Source of the DNA: Saccharothrix tamanrassetensis
GTDB lineage: Bacteria > Actinomycetota > Actinomycetes > Mycobacteriales > Pseudonocardiaceae
Direction: 5' to 3'
Assembly: GCF_014203665.1 (NCBI RefSeq)
Contig: NZ_JACHJN010000003.1
Coordinates: 186,001-250,000 of the forward strand
DNA length: 64,000 bases
In this document: piece after piece, positions 17,833-26,369 of the stretch
How positions within the stretch are numbered: position 1 is the first letter of the stretch
How the letters are laid out: every line of letters begins with the position of its first letter
The notes under the pieces: model-generated
The model's input: the letters and a program-made list of their open reading frames with translations, nothing else
The model's database searches: none
Told to the model about the DNA's origin: nothing
Program-made: the position numbers and the translations under genes

Positions 17833-18027
17833 TCACACCGGGCGTCGCGCGGCGCGGACGGTGCCGTCGGGGTCGCGGTCGAGCGTGACGCGCTGGCCGG
17901 GCCGCAGCGTCCGCCAGCCACCCTCGGCCACGGCGGCGGCGGGCACGTCGACGAGCAACCCGTCGTCGCGCAGCACGGTCGCCGAACCGTCGGGGTGGTG
18001 CGCGCTCACCGTCGCCTGCTCTGCCAC
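17833..18027 (-). CDS. Small cold-shock-like beta-barrel protein
   Basis: This 64-residue protein (MAEQATVSAHHPDGSATVLR, then DDGLLVDVPAAAV and LRPGQRVTLDRD) has the strand and loop pattern of an OB-fold cold-shock-like domain but lacks the aromatic RNP1/RNP2 residues of CspA. Similar small proteins are common next to ppk in actinomycetes. The GTG at 18027 gives the family-like start. It sits alone between ppk and the divergent secreted protein gene. Nucleic-acid binding is a guess from the fold. Confidence 0.65.
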   Translation of the reverse strand: MAEQATVSAHHPDGSATVLRDDGLLVDVPAAAVAEGGWRTLRPGQRVTLDRDPDGTVRAARRPV

Positions 18028-18138
18028 GGCGGGCAACGCTAGCCGATCGGGGGTGGTGGCTCCGGCTGCGGACCTGACACGCTCCGCAATAGTCCCATTA
18101 CCGTGTGGATTGGTGGGCGTGAAGGAGGAGTGGCGGGC

Positions 18139-19719
18139 ATGAGGTTTCTGGCAGGGGTGGTCGCGGGGGTGCTGTTCGCCTTCCTGGGCCTGGGCAGCGC
18201 TACGGCGGCACCCGTTCCCGACGCACCCGTCGGGCAGGGCGAAGCGGCGACGGCCCGTGCTCCGGGCAACGGCCTCGCGCCGGCCGCGAAGAACGTGGAG
18301 CTGCGCAAGACGATCCCGGACACCGTGGGCGCGATCTCCATCAACTTCGTGCAGTACCGGCACCGCGACGTGATGTTCGTCAGCGGGACGTTCGGCCTCA
18401 AGACCTACGACGTGACCGACCAGGACGACCCCAAGCTGCTGGACCACCTGACCAAGCAGGAGCTGGCGCTGCCCGGCGACGACCCGGAGCAGCGGTTCTG
18501 GGAGAACGAGGACGTCACCGTCGACCCGAAGCGCAAGCTGGTGTTCCTGGCCCGGGAGCGCAACGCGTTCGGCCGCAAGCCCGGCAACGAGCGGCCGACC
18601 GGCGTCTACGTCATCTCGGCGGCCGACCCGGCGAAGCTGGACCTGCTGAACTTCGCCTCGATGGGCACCGGCCACATCACCACGTGCATCAACGACTGCA
18701 CCTACCTGTGGACGACGGGCTACGACGGCACGCCGTCCACCGACCCGGACTCCTACCGCCGTTCCGGCAAGGTGTTCGTGACCGACCTGCGCGACCCGCG
18801 CAACCCCAAGACCCTGGCCACGTACGTGGACCTGAACCGGAACCAGGGCGAGACGCACATGACCCACGACGTCCAGGTGGACGGCGCGGGCATCGCGTGG
18901 GTGGCGGGCACCGGCGGCACCCGCGGCTATTACACGCGGGGCTGGCACCGGGATCCGCTGACCGGCAAGGTGCGCGAGGCTACGCCGTACGACCCGGTGC
19001 CGTACGCGGGCGGCGCAGCCCCGAAGCTGGACATGCCGACGTCGTTCTCGCACAACTCGTTCCGACCGGTCGGCCGGACCCTGCACGACGGCCCGAAGCC
19101 GACCCGCGAGCACCCGGCGGGCAGCCTGCTGCTGCACACCGAGGAGGCCTACGAGTCCCCGACGTGCAAGGACCAGGGGCGGTTCGTCATCTCGTCCCTG
19201 GAGGGCTCGACCAACGGGGAGTCGTGGCGGGCCACGCCGGACAAGCCGTTCACCCTCAAGACCGTCGGCATCTGGAGCCCGGACGACCAGGAGGGCACCC
19301 TGCCCGGCCCGGACGTGTTCTGCTCGGCGCACTACTTCGACGTGCAGAAGCGGATCGTGGCGTACTCCTGGTACGAGCAGGGCACCCGGTTCCTGGACAT
19401 CACCGACCCGAAGAACCCGATCCAGGTCGCCTACTGGCGACCGGAGGGCGCCGTGTCGTGGGCGCCGTACTTCCACCGCGACCGGGTGATCGTGGCGGAC
19501 TTCGCGCGCGGGGTGGAGGTGCTGAAGCTCACCAAGGCCGCGTACGACGCCCAGGCGACGCACACCAACGTGACGCTGAAGACCGCGCCCGTCGCGGCGT
19601 CGTTCAGGTCGACCGACGGCCCGCGCAAGCGCTTGCCGCTGGCTCCGGACCCGGATTACGGGTACGCGTGCCCGATGCTGAGCGGTCGCGGCTGCGGTGA
19701 CGGTTCGGCCTGCTGCTAG
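18139..19719 (+). CDS. Secreted LVIVD-repeat beta-propeller protein
   Basis: This 526-residue protein is predicted to be exported (MRFLAGVVAGVLFAFLGLGS, cleavage near ATAA). The mature part has repeated blades with LVIVD-like motifs: FGLKTYDVTDQDDPKLLDHL, VFVTDLRDPRNPKTLATYV and TRFLDITDPKNPIQVAYW. It ends in a short Cys-rich tail, GRGCGDGSACC. GGAGGAG at 18124-18130 supports the ATG at 18139 over an upstream start at 18103. Function is unknown. The Cys tail could form a disulphide or metal site. Confidence 0.8.
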   Translation: MRFLAGVVAGVLFAFLGLGSATAAPVPDAPVGQGEAATARAPGNGLAPAAKNVELRKTIPDTVGAISINFVQYRHRDVMFVSGTFGLKTYDVTDQDDPKLLDHLTKQELALPGDDPEQRFWENEDVTVDPKRKLVFLARERNAFGRKPGNERPTGVYVISAADPAKLDLLNFASMGTGHITTCINDCTYLWTTGYDGTPSTDPDSYRRSGKVFVTDLRDPRNPKTLATYVDLNRNQGETHMTHDVQVDGAGIAWVAGTGGTRGYYTRGWHRDPLTGKVREATPYDPVPYAGGAAPKLDMPTSFSHNSFRPVGRTLHDGPKPTREHPAGSLLLHTEEAYESPTCKDQGRFVISSLEGSTNGESWRATPDKPFTLKTVGIWSPDDQEGTLPGPDVFCSAHYFDVQKRIVAYSWYEQGTRFLDITDPKNPIQVAYWRPEGAVSWAPYFHRDRVIVADFARGVEVLKLTKAAYDAQATHTNVTLKTAPVAASFRSTDGPRKRLPLAPDPDYGYACPMLSGRGCGDGSACC

Positions 19720-19734
19720 CCGGCCGGCCACGGA

Positions 19735-19760
19735 CCCGCCCGGTCCGCGGACCGGGCGGG
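19735..19760. terminator. 26-bp perfect palindrome between convergent genes
   Basis: Two 13-bp arms meet without a loop at 19747/19748, followed by a second hairpin GGCCCG...CGGGCC and a 14-bp direct repeat GGGCCGGGTAGGTC (two copies). The element lies between the LVIVD protein gene and the convergent fbiD gene and could terminate both. Confidence 0.65.
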
Positions 19761-19827
19761 CCGACAGATCGGCCCGGTCCGCGGGCCGGGTAGGTCAGCG
19801 GGCCGGGTAGGTCGGGGGATCGAGTGG

Positions 19828-20430
19828 TCAGCAGACCGGGCTGAGGGCCTCGCAGGTGCGGGGCCCCAGTCCCAATCGGGTCGCCAGCTCCAGGTCCGCC
19901 GCCGTGTCCACGTCGTTGCGCAGCGTCGGCCACGGTCCGACCAACACCTGCGCGTCCGCCGCGTGGGCCTCCGCCGACCCGACGCCGAACCTCGGCTCCA
20001 GGTCCTGTCCGGGCGCCGACAGCAGCAGCGTCGTGCCGGTGCCCTGCCGGTCCGGGCAGAACGCCCGCCCGCCGGCGGCGGCCAGCGCGAGTTCCAGCTC
20101 GTCGGTCCGGAGCGCGGGCAGGTCGGCCTGCAGGGCGCCCACCACGCGGTGCCGGTCGCGGCGTCGGAGGACGGCCGCGCCGAACCGCAGCGCCTCGTTG
20201 AGCCCCTCCGGGCCGGGGATCGAGCCCACGCCCATCGCCCGCAGCTCCGCGGCCACCGCCGGGTCCTCGGTGATCGCCAGCACGCTGCGCACGGCGGGGA
20301 GCGCGGCGGCGATGGTGTCCAGGGCGAACGCCAGCGCCAGCGCCGGCCGGTCGTCGGTCACGCCCACCAGCCGCGTCTTCGCCCGTTGCAGGGTCTTGAC
20401 CGGCACCACCAGGTCCACATCCGCGCGCAT
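19828..20430 (-). CDS. fbiD: Phospholactate/phosphoenolpyruvate guanylyltransferase (F420 synthesis)
   Basis: This 200-residue CofC/FbiD nucleotidyltransferase makes the GDP-activated three-carbon unit used by FbiA for coenzyme F420; mycobacterial FbiD uses phosphoenolpyruvate. Motifs include the N-terminal VDLVVPVKTLQRAKTRL, ALQADLPAL for metal/GTP binding, and the GTTLL and RNDVDTAADL segments near the C-terminus. The ATG at 20430 gives the family start. It is divergent from plsC-gpsA. No other F420 gene is in the window. Confidence 0.9.
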   Translation of the reverse strand: MRADVDLVVPVKTLQRAKTRLVGVTDDRPALALAFALDTIAAALPAVRSVLAITEDPAVAAELRAMGVGSIPGPEGLNEALRFGAAVLRRRDRHRVVGALQADLPALRTDELELALAAAGGRAFCPDRQGTGTTLLLSAPGQDLEPRFGVGSAEAHAADAQVLVGPWPTLRNDVDTAADLELATRLGLGPRTCEALSPVC

Positions 20431-20571
20431 ACAGCCATACTCTCCCACGAGGCCGCGTCGGCAGGTCGAGGCGGATTTCCGGCGATCGAAGAGCGTGACC
20501 ACCGGAAATCCGGCTCGACGTGCCGACTTGCCGGGCGGCCGAGTCCGCGACGCCGGAGGCGGCGCAATCCG

Positions 20572-21285
20572 ATGGGGAGTGCAGTGGCGAAGGAGAAGGG
20601 CGGGTTCTGGGTCGGGGTCGCGGCGGCGGTCTTCTACCCGGCCACCGCGTTGATGGCGCGGCGGCGCAACGAAGGCGTGGAGCACATCCCGAAGACGGGT
20701 GGCGCGCTCATCGTGATGAACCACGTGTCCCACCTGGACCCGGTCTACGACGCGGTGTTCACCCACAAGCAGGGGCGCGTGCCGCACTTCCTGGCCAAGC
20801 ACAGCCTGTGGAAGGTCCCCGTGCTCGGCACGGTCGTCAAGGGCGCGCGGCAGATCCCGGTCTACCGGGGCACCGCCGACGCCCAGCAGAGCCTCCGGGC
20901 GGCGCACGAGGCGCTGGAGGAAGGCCTGCTGGTGATCATCTACCCGGAGGGGACGATCACCCGCGACCCGGACGGCTGGCCGATGAACTCGCGGACCGGC
21001 GTGGCCCGGCTGGCGCTGGAGCACGACGTGCCGGTCATCCCGGCCGCCCGCTGGGGCACCCGCGACGTGTACGACCACTACCGCGGGAAGTTCCGGCCGC
21101 TCCCGCGCAAGACCGTGGTGACGAAGGTCGGTGCTCCGGTCGACCTGTCCGCCCACCGCGCCAAGCCCCAGTCGATCTCGTTGCTGCGCGAGGTGACCGA
21201 CGTGCTCATGGGCGAGGTGAAGGACCTGCTGGCGGACATCCGCCAGGAGCCCGCGCCCGACGGCTTCTACTCGAAGAAGAACTGA
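20572..21285 (+). CDS. plsC: 1-acyl-sn-glycerol-3-phosphate acyltransferase
   Basis: This 237-residue membrane-associated acyltransferase converts lysophosphatidic acid to phosphatidic acid. Motif I, NHVSHLDP (about residues 50-57), carries the His/Asp catalytic pair. Motif III is [12 protein letters not shown], and a further block is [14 protein letters not shown] chose the ATG at 20572 with GGAGG at 20555-20559, but the GTG at 20584 (VAKEKGGFW) is equally plausible. The stop is followed after one base by the gpsA start, so the two glycerolipid genes are one operon. Confidence 0.88.
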   Translation: MGSAVAKEKGGFWVGVAAAVFYPATALMARRRNEGVEHIPKTGGALIVMNHVSHLDPVYDAVFTHKQGRVPHFLAKHSLWKVPVLGTVVKGARQIPVYRGTADAQQSLRAAHEALEEGLLVIIYPEGTITRDPDGWPMNSRTGVARLALEHDVPVIPAARWGTRDVYDHYRGKFRPLPRKTVVTKVGAPVDLSAHRAKPQSISLLREVTDVLMGEVKDLLADIRQEPAPDGFYSKKN

Positions 21286-21286
21286 C

Positions 21287-22291
21287 GTGGAGCGCGTCGC
21301 GGTGATGGGTGCGGGGTCGTGGGGCACGGCCTTCGCGAAGGTGCTGGCCGACTCGGGCACGGACGTGGTGCTGTGGGCGCGGCGCGCGGAGGTGGCGGAC
21401 GAGATCACCCGGTCGCGGGTCAACTCGGGCTACCTGCCGACGACCGTGCTGCCGCCGAACCTGGTGGCGACCGCCGACGCCGGGAAGGCGTTGGACGGGG
21501 CGCGGGCCGTGGTGCTGGGCGTGCCGAGCCAGACGCTGCGGGCGAACCTCGGGCAGTGGCGTTCCGCCCTGCCGGCCGGTGCGACGCTGGTCAGCCTCGC
21601 CAAGGGCGTGGAGCTGGGCACGCTCAAGCGGATGAGCGAGGTCATCCGCGAGGTGGCGGACGTGCCGGAGGACCGGGTCGCGGTGGTGTCCGGGCCGAAC
21701 CTGGCCAAGGAGATCGCGGCCGAGCAGCCGACCGCGACGGTCATCGCGTGCACCGACCACGACCGGGCGGTGGACCTCCAGCAGGCGTGCTCCAACTCCT
21801 ACTTCCGGCCTTACACCAACGTGGACGTGGTGGGCTGCGAGCTGGGCGGCGCGTGCAAGAACGTCATCGCGCTGGCGTGCGGCATGGCGGCCGGGCTCGG
21901 GTTCGGCGACAACACGATGGCGTCGATCATCACGCGCGGCCTGGCCGAGACGGCGCGGCTGGGCGCGGCGCTGGGCGCGGACCCGTTGACGTTCGCCGGG
22001 CTGGCCGGGTTGGGCGACCTGGTGGCCACGTGCGCGTCGCCGTTGTCGCGCAACCGGTCGTTCGGCGAACGGCTCGGCCGCGGCGACACCGTGACGCAGG
22101 CGCAGGACGCCGCGCACGGACAGGTCGCCGAGGGGGTGAAGTCGTGCTCGTCGATCCGGGAGCTGGCCGCGCGGCTGGGCGTGGACATGCCGATCACGGA
22201 CGGCGTGCACGGGGTGTGCCACGACGGGTTGGACCCGCGTGCGCTGACGGCGGCGTTGCTGGGTCGGGAACGTAAGGCGGAACGGCAGTGA
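21287..22291 (+). CDS. gpsA: Glycerol-3-phosphate dehydrogenase (NAD(P)+)
   Basis: This 334-residue cytosolic enzyme reduces dihydroxyacetone phosphate to sn-glycerol 3-phosphate for phospholipids. The dinucleotide motif GAGSWGT is at residues 8-14. The catalytic Lys lies in [23 protein letters not shown] and the substrate-binding segment is [10 protein letters not shown]. It pairs naturally with plsC one base upstream. The GTG start is fixed by the spacing. The C-terminal [10 protein letters not shown] is typical. Confidence 0.96.
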   Translation: MERVAVMGAGSWGTAFAKVLADSGTDVVLWARRAEVADEITRSRVNSGYLPTTVLPPNLVATADAGKALDGARAVVLGVPSQTLRANLGQWRSALPAGATLVSLAKGVELGTLKRMSEVIREVADVPEDRVAVVSGPNLAKEIAAEQPTATVIACTDHDRAVDLQQACSNSYFRPYTNVDVVGCELGGACKNVIALACGMAAGLGFGDNTMASIITRGLAETARLGAALGADPLTFAGLAGLGDLVATCASPLSRNRSFGERLGRGDTVTQAQDAAHGQVAEGVKSCSSIRELAARLGVDMPITDGVHGVCHDGLDPRALTAALLGRERKAERQ

Positions 22292-22412
22292 GCGGGTACG
22301 GCAGCGGGTCGGGTGGTGCGTGCGGTGGCGGGCGCGTCAGCGCGTGCGTCAGCAGTGCGTGCGTCACTGCGTGCGGCACCGGGCGGGGTCTTGCGATGGG
22401 TCGGGTGTGGTG

Positions 22413-23474
22413 GTGAGCGAGTGGGGTGACGGCACGCGGGTGGTGCACTCGGTGTCGGCCGCGGCGGGCGAGCCGTTCATGGCGGGCCCGGTGTTCGCGT
22501 CGGCCTACCACCTGGGCGGCTCCGACACGTACGGGCGTTCGCACAACCCGACCTGGCGGGCGCTGGAAGCGGCGCTGGGGGAGTTGGACGGCGGCGAGGC
22601 GGTGCTGTTCCCGTCCGGGATGGCGGCGATCTCCACGTTGCTGGGGGTGGTCCTGGCGCCCGGTGACACCGTCGTGGTTCCCGCCGACGGGTACTACCTG
22701 AGCCGGACGCTGGTCGCCGGAATGCCGGTCAACGTGGTGGAAGCGCCCACCGTGGGGCCGTACCCGTCGTTCGACGGGGTGCGGTTGGTGCTGCTGGAGT
22801 CGCCGTCGAACCCCGGGCTGGACGTGTGCGACATCGCCGCCCTGGCCGCGCGGGCACACGCGGCGGGGGCACTGGTGGCGGTGGACAACACCACCGCGAC
22901 GCCGTTGGGGCAGCGACCACTGGCGTTGGGCGCGGACATCGTGGTGAGCAGCGACACCAAGGCCGTCGCCGGGCACAGCGACGTCCTGCTCGGGCACGTG
23001 TCCACTGTGGATCAAGAGCTGGCGGAGCGGGTCCGTTCGGCGCGGACGGTGGGTGGCGCCATCCCGGGGCCGTTCGAGGCCTGGTTGGCGCATCGCGGGC
23101 TGGGCACGCTGGACCTGCGGCTGGCGCGGCAGGCGCAGAACGCGGCGGCCCTGCACGAGGCGTTGAAGGTGCGGCCGGAGGTGTCCGGGCTGCGCTGGCC
23201 GGGTGCGCCGGAGGACCCGGCGTTCGAGGTGGCGGCACGGCAGATGCGGCGGTTCGGCGGGGTGCTGACGTTCGTGCTGCGGGACGCCGCCGCGGTGGCT
23301 TCGTTCCTGGAGCGGTCGCGGCTGGTGGCCGCGTCGACCAGCTTCGGCGGGCTGCACACGACGCTGGACCGGCGGGCGCAGTGGGGCGATCCGGTGCCGG
23401 AGGGGCTGGTCCGGCTGTCGGCGGGGTGCGAGGACACGGCGGATCTCGTGGCGGACGTGCTGCGATCGCTCTGA
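22413..23474 (+). CDS. PLP-dependent Cys/Met metabolism lyase (cystathionine gamma-lyase-like)
   Basis: This 353-residue fold type I enzyme belongs to the MetB/MetC/CGL family. FPSGMAAISTLLGVVL, VDNTTATPLGQRPLALGADIVV and the PLP lysine in SSDTKAVAGHSD (about residue 183) are present. Members interconvert cystathionine, homocysteine and cysteine; a lyase making cysteine would fit the cysteine dioxygenase gene just downstream. The start is taken as GTG 22413 within a run of three GTGs. Its last codons (CGATCGCTCTGA) belong to a tandem repeat that continues past the stop. Confidence 0.82.
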   Translation: MSEWGDGTRVVHSVSAAAGEPFMAGPVFASAYHLGGSDTYGRSHNPTWRALEAALGELDGGEAVLFPSGMAAISTLLGVVLAPGDTVVVPADGYYLSRTLVAGMPVNVVEAPTVGPYPSFDGVRLVLLESPSNPGLDVCDIAALAARAHAAGALVAVDNTTATPLGQRPLALGADIVVSSDTKAVAGHSDVLLGHVSTVDQELAERVRSARTVGGAIPGPFEAWLAHRGLGTLDLRLARQAQNAAALHEALKVRPEVSGLRWPGAPEDPAFEVAARQMRRFGGVLTFVLRDAAAVASFLERSRLVAASTSFGGLHTTLDRRAQWGDPVPEGLVRLSAGCEDTADLVADVLRSL

Positions 23475-23550
23475 CGTGCCGACGTGCTCTGGTCGCGCCG
23501 ACGTGCAGAGGTCGCTTTGACGTGCTGCGGTCGCGCTGACGTGTCGAAGT
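23464..23550. repeat. About 19-bp tandem repeat seeded on the lyase stop codon
   Basis: Units resembling GGTCGCGCTGACGTGC recur four times. The first unit is the end of the coding sequence itself (GATCGCTCTGACGTGC), so the stop TGA is part of the repeat. Copies downstream vary by point changes and show no reading frame. Confidence 0.7.
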
Positions 23551-23658
23551 GCGCTGAGGGCCGGTGTCGCTCCAACGGGTGATAGGGGGTCCAATTCGTG
23601 GGATGCGGTTGCTCCGGTGGGGAGGTCCTGCGAGTCTTTCGGCATGTCTTTCCGCGCC

Positions 23659-23724
23659 ATGATCGACGGGCGGGGTCACATCGACCTCGGCCTGGTCGCC
23701 AGCGCGCTCTGTCTTCCTCGGTGA
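23659..23724 (+). CDS. Sulfur-type leader peptide (Ser-Ala-Leu-Cys) upstream of cysteine dioxygenase
   Basis: Twenty-two codons from ATG to TGA encode a peptide whose core reads GHIDLGLVASALCLPR. It resembles the short HVDL...SALC leader peptides often found before sulfur-metabolism genes in actinomycetes. The single Cys codon (TGT) lies near the 3' end, where stalling for lack of Cys-tRNA could alter downstream RNA folding. An in-frame ATG at 23644 would add five residues. Two mutually exclusive hairpins follow before the dioxygenase gene. Confidence 0.65.
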   Translation: MIDGRGHIDLGLVASALCLPR

Positions 23725-23728
23725 TCGA

Positions 23729-23757
23729 CCTGCGTCCCGCAGGCCTCTGACGCCTGC
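23729..23757 (+). promoter_or_regulatory. Two mutually exclusive hairpins between leader peptide and cysteine dioxygenase
   Basis: CCTGCG-TCC-CGCAGG (23729-23743) and GCAGGC-N7-GCCTGC (23739-23757) share the GCAGG segment, so only one can form. The first lies 5 nt after the leader-peptide stop and would be covered by a terminating ribosome. The dioxygenase ribosome site AGAAGGA follows about 20 nt later. There is no U-tract, so control could act on translation or by Rho. Confidence 0.5.
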
Positions 23758-23786
23758 ACAACCGCACTTCCTCCCGAGAAGGAACC

Positions 23787-24254
23787 ATGTTCGCCGTTCC
23801 GGAGAACACGATCGCCCTGCCCCAGTCGCACGCCGCGCTGCACCCCGTGCGGATCGCGCTCGACATGGCGGCACGGCGGGAGCGCTGGGCCCACCTGCTG
23901 CGCTACGACCCCGACACCCGCTTCTCCGCCCTGGTCGAGAAGACGCCCGAGCAGGAGGTCTGGCTGATGGGCTGGCTGCCCGGCCAGCACACCGACCTGC
24001 ACGACCACGGCCCCAGCACCGGGGCCTTCACGCTGGTCAGCGGCTCGCTGACGGAGATCGTCGCGCCCGGCCGGACCCAGGTGCTGCACCACCTGGTGGC
24101 GGGCCAGTCCCGGGTGTTCGGCCCGGACTACGTGCACCAGGTGCGCAACGACGGGCCGGACCCCGCCGTCACGATCCACGTGTACCGCGACGGCGGTCGC
24201 ACCATGCGCCCGTACCGGTTCGACCCGGTGGACGGGGCTACTTCCGTCCGCTGA
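23787..24254 (+). CDS. Cysteine dioxygenase type I
   Basis: This 155-residue cupin oxidises cysteine to cysteine sulfinate with O2 and a mononuclear Fe(II). The iron ligands are His72 and His74 in TDLHDHGPSTGAF plus the His of DYVHQVRN near residue 115. GSLTE and the VTIHVYRDGG strand complete the cupin core. The length matches the short bacterial form. AGAAGGA sits 5 nt before the ATG. A leader peptide ending in Ala-Leu-Cys and alternative hairpins precede it, suggesting control by cysteine supply. It overlaps the convergent oxidase gene by 17 bp. Confidence 0.88.
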   Translation: MFAVPENTIALPQSHAALHPVRIALDMAARRERWAHLLRYDPDTRFSALVEKTPEQEVWLMGWLPGQHTDLHDHGPSTGAFTLVSGSLTEIVAPGRTQVLHHLVAGQSRVFGPDYVHQVRNDGPDPAVTIHVYRDGGRTMRPYRFDPVDGATSVR

Positions 24255-24885
24255 CGTGCGCGGGGACGTCCCAGTCGCCGACCAGCGCCGGGTCGGGCTC
24301 CGGCTCGCCCCAGTGGGTGCGCAGCGGCAGCACGCCCGCCCACTTGGCGTTGGCGGCGACGTCCTCGTCCTCGTCGCCGGGCGGGCCGCTGCGGATCTTC
24401 ACCGACGCCTCGGTGAGGTCCAGCGCGAGCACCGACGTGGCGGCCAGCTCCTTGGCCGTGGGCAGTCGGGCGTAGTCCCAGGAGCCGGGCGCGATGTGCT
24501 CGGTGAGCACCTGGAGCGCGTGGGTCTTCCCGGCGGGGTCGGTGACCGGCACGGCGGTGCCGTGGACGACGGCGGCGCGGTAGTTCATGGAGTGGTCGAA
24601 CACCGAGCGCGCGTAGACCACGCCGTCCAGCAGCGTCACCGCCACGCACACCGGGATGCCGGTCGCCGCCTCGCGCAGGCTGCGCGCGCCCGTGGAACCG
24701 TGCAGGAACATGGTGTCGCCGTCCCGGCCGAAGCCGGTGGGCAGGACCAGCGGCGCGTCGTCGACCACCACGGCGAGGTGGCAGACCAGGGCGGCGTCGA
24801 GCACGGCGTACAGGGCGTCCCGTTCGGTCACGGCGCGATTGCGGCCGCGCTTGATGGTGCTCCGGGGCGTCGGTGACAACGTCAT
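24238..24885 (-). CDS. Pyridoxamine 5'-phosphate oxidase-family FMN protein
   Basis: This 215-residue split-barrel flavoprotein has RNRAVTERDALYAVLDAALVCHLAVVVDDAPLV-type opening strands, HGSTGARSLREAATG and FDHSMNYRAAVVHG, typical of the Pfam putative_PNPOx group. These bind FMN or F420. It is divergent from a MocR-type regulator, with shared AAAGTGG sites between, which suggests the regulator controls it. A role in vitamin B6 metabolism is inferred from that pairing only. The start ATG is 24885. Confidence 0.8.
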   Translation of the reverse strand: MTLSPTPRSTIKRGRNRAVTERDALYAVLDAALVCHLAVVVDDAPLVLPTGFGRDGDTMFLHGSTGARSLREAATGIPVCVAVTLLDGVVYARSVFDHSMNYRAAVVHGTAVPVTDPAGKTHALQVLTEHIAPGSWDYARLPTAKELAATSVLALDLTEASVKIRSGPPGDEDEDVAANAKWAGVLPLRTHWGEPEPDPALVGDWDVPAHVSGRK

Positions 24886-24903
24886 GACCGCAGCCTCACC
24901 GGT

Positions 24904-24954
24904 AAAGTGGCATTCTTCAAGTGCCAATCCCCGGCAAAGTGAGGAGGCCACTTT
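24904..24954. promoter_or_regulatory. AAAGTGG operator sites between PNPOx-like gene and MocR gene
   Basis: AAAGTGGC (24904-24911) is the exact inverse of GCCACTTT (24947-24954), and a third half-site AAAGTG is at 24936-24941. A TGGCA-N9-TGCCA repeat overlaps the first. AAAGTGG is the core of known PdxR-type MocR sites in Firmicutes. The last site overlaps the TTG start of the regulator, which suggests autorepression. Confidence 0.6.
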
Positions 24955-26335
24955 GACGGAGACCGCGCTGCCGGTGACCCTGGACCGCTCAGCGGCCGAG
25001 CCGTTGGCCGTGCAGCTCGCCGAGGCGTTGCGGGCGGCGGCGGCCGACGGGCGGCTGCGCAGCGGCGACCGGCTGCCGTCGACCCGCGCGCTGGCCGAGC
25101 GGCTGGGCGTGAGCCGGACCGTGACGGCAGCAGCATACGAGCAGCTGCACGCCGAGGGCTGGATCGCCGGGCGGCACGGGTCGGGCACCTACGTGACGAC
25201 GACGCCGCCGGGGTCCTTGAAAGGGCGCCCGCGTCGGGTGTCCGCGCCGGAGCCGGCGGTGGACGTGATCGACTTCGCGCCCGGAGCCCCGTGGGCGGAG
25301 GGGTTGGACCGGGCGGCGTGGCGGCGGGCCTGGCGGGCGGCGGCGGACTCGCTGCCGTTGTTCCGGCCCCAGCGGGGCGGGCTGCCCGAGTACCGGGAAG
25401 TGGTGGCCGAACACCTGTTGCGGCACCGGGGGTTGGCGGTGCGGGGCGGGTTGCGCGAGGAGTCGGTGCTGGCGACCGGCGGGACCACGGCGGCGCTGGT
25501 GGAGTTGGCGTCGGCGGTGTTGCGGCCCGGCGACGTGGTCGCCGTGGAGGAGCCCGGGTACCAGCGGGCCGTGGGCGCGTTGCGGTCGGCGCGGATCAAG
25601 GTCGTGCAGGCTCCGGTGGACTCCGAGGGGTTGTTGGTCGAGGGCGTGCCGGAGGGTGTCCGGGGCGTCTACTGCTCGCCGGCGCACCAGTACCCGATGG
25701 GCGGGCGGATGTCGGCCGGCCGGCGGGTGGCGTTGGTGGAGCGCGCCCGTCGTGAGGGCTGGCTGGTGATCGAGGACGACTACGACGGCGAGCTGCGCTA
25801 CGACGTGGCTCCGCTGCCGTTGTTGGCGGCGCTCGCCCCGGACGTCGTGGTGCACCTGGGCACCACGAGCAAGATCCTGACGCCGACGTTGGGCGCGGGG
25901 TGGATGGTCGCGCCCGAGCCGATCGCCGCCGAGGTGCTGGCGCACCGGGACCGGACGGGCACCAGTCCGTCGGCGGCCGGGCAGCGGGTGCTGGTGGAGC
26001 TGGCGCGGACCGGGGACCTGGGCCGGCACCTGCGGAAGCTGCGGCGGGAGCTGTCCGAGCGGCGGGCGCTGGTGGCGTCCACATTGGCCTCGGCGGGGGT
26101 CGAGGTGCTCGGGGACGACGCCGGCGCGCACGTGGTGGTCCTGCTGGGGGATGCGGCCGAGGAGCGGGAGCTGCTGGTCGCCGCCGAGGCGCGCGGGCTG
26201 AGGCTGGACGGGTTGGCCCGGCACCACGCGGGGCGGCCGAAGGTGTTCGGGGTCGCGATCGGCTACGGGGCGTGCTCGCGGGAGCAGCTGGTCGACGCCC
26301 TGCCGGTGCTGGTGGAGCTGCTGCGTCCGAGCTGA
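24953..26335 (+). CDS. MocR-family regulator (GntR HTH plus aminotransferase domain), PdxR-like
   Basis: This 460-residue protein has an N-terminal GntR winged HTH (RLPSTRALAERLGVSRTVTAAAYEQL) and, from about residue 110, a fold type I aminotransferase domain. The PLP-binding Lys is in HLGTTSKILTPTLGAGW (about residue 307). Such proteins sense PLP or an aminated ligand, and PdxR members control vitamin B6 genes. The TTG start has GAGGAGG five bases upstream. The divergent flavin oxidase gene and shared operator sites point to a local regulon. Confidence 0.88.
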   Translation: MTETALPVTLDRSAAEPLAVQLAEALRAAAADGRLRSGDRLPSTRALAERLGVSRTVTAAAYEQLHAEGWIAGRHGSGTYVTTTPPGSLKGRPRRVSAPEPAVDVIDFAPGAPWAEGLDRAAWRRAWRAAADSLPLFRPQRGGLPEYREVVAEHLLRHRGLAVRGGLREESVLATGGTTAALVELASAVLRPGDVVAVEEPGYQRAVGALRSARIKVVQAPVDSEGLLVEGVPEGVRGVYCSPAHQYPMGGRMSAGRRVALVERARREGWLVIEDDYDGELRYDVAPLPLLAALAPDVVVHLGTTSKILTPTLGAGWMVAPEPIAAEVLAHRDRTGTSPSAAGQRVLVELARTGDLGRHLRKLRRELSERRALVASTLASAGVEVLGDDAGAHVVVLLGDAAEERELLVAAEARGLRLDGLARHHAGRPKVFGVAIGYGACSREQLVDALPVLVELLRPS

Positions 26336-26369
26336 GCGCGGTTGAGCCATCCGGGTAGGGTCGGAAACC

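Noticed and set aside
22290..22412. GCGTGCGTCA-type short repeats before the PLP lyase as a regulatory site
   Set aside because: The copies are short, imperfect and consistent with simple slippage. No palindrome or promoter is evident.
23580..23786. A metabolite riboswitch upstream of cysteine dioxygenase
   Set aside because: I could not find the conserved core of a SAM, cobalamin or other known riboswitch. The leader peptide and two short stems explain the region better.
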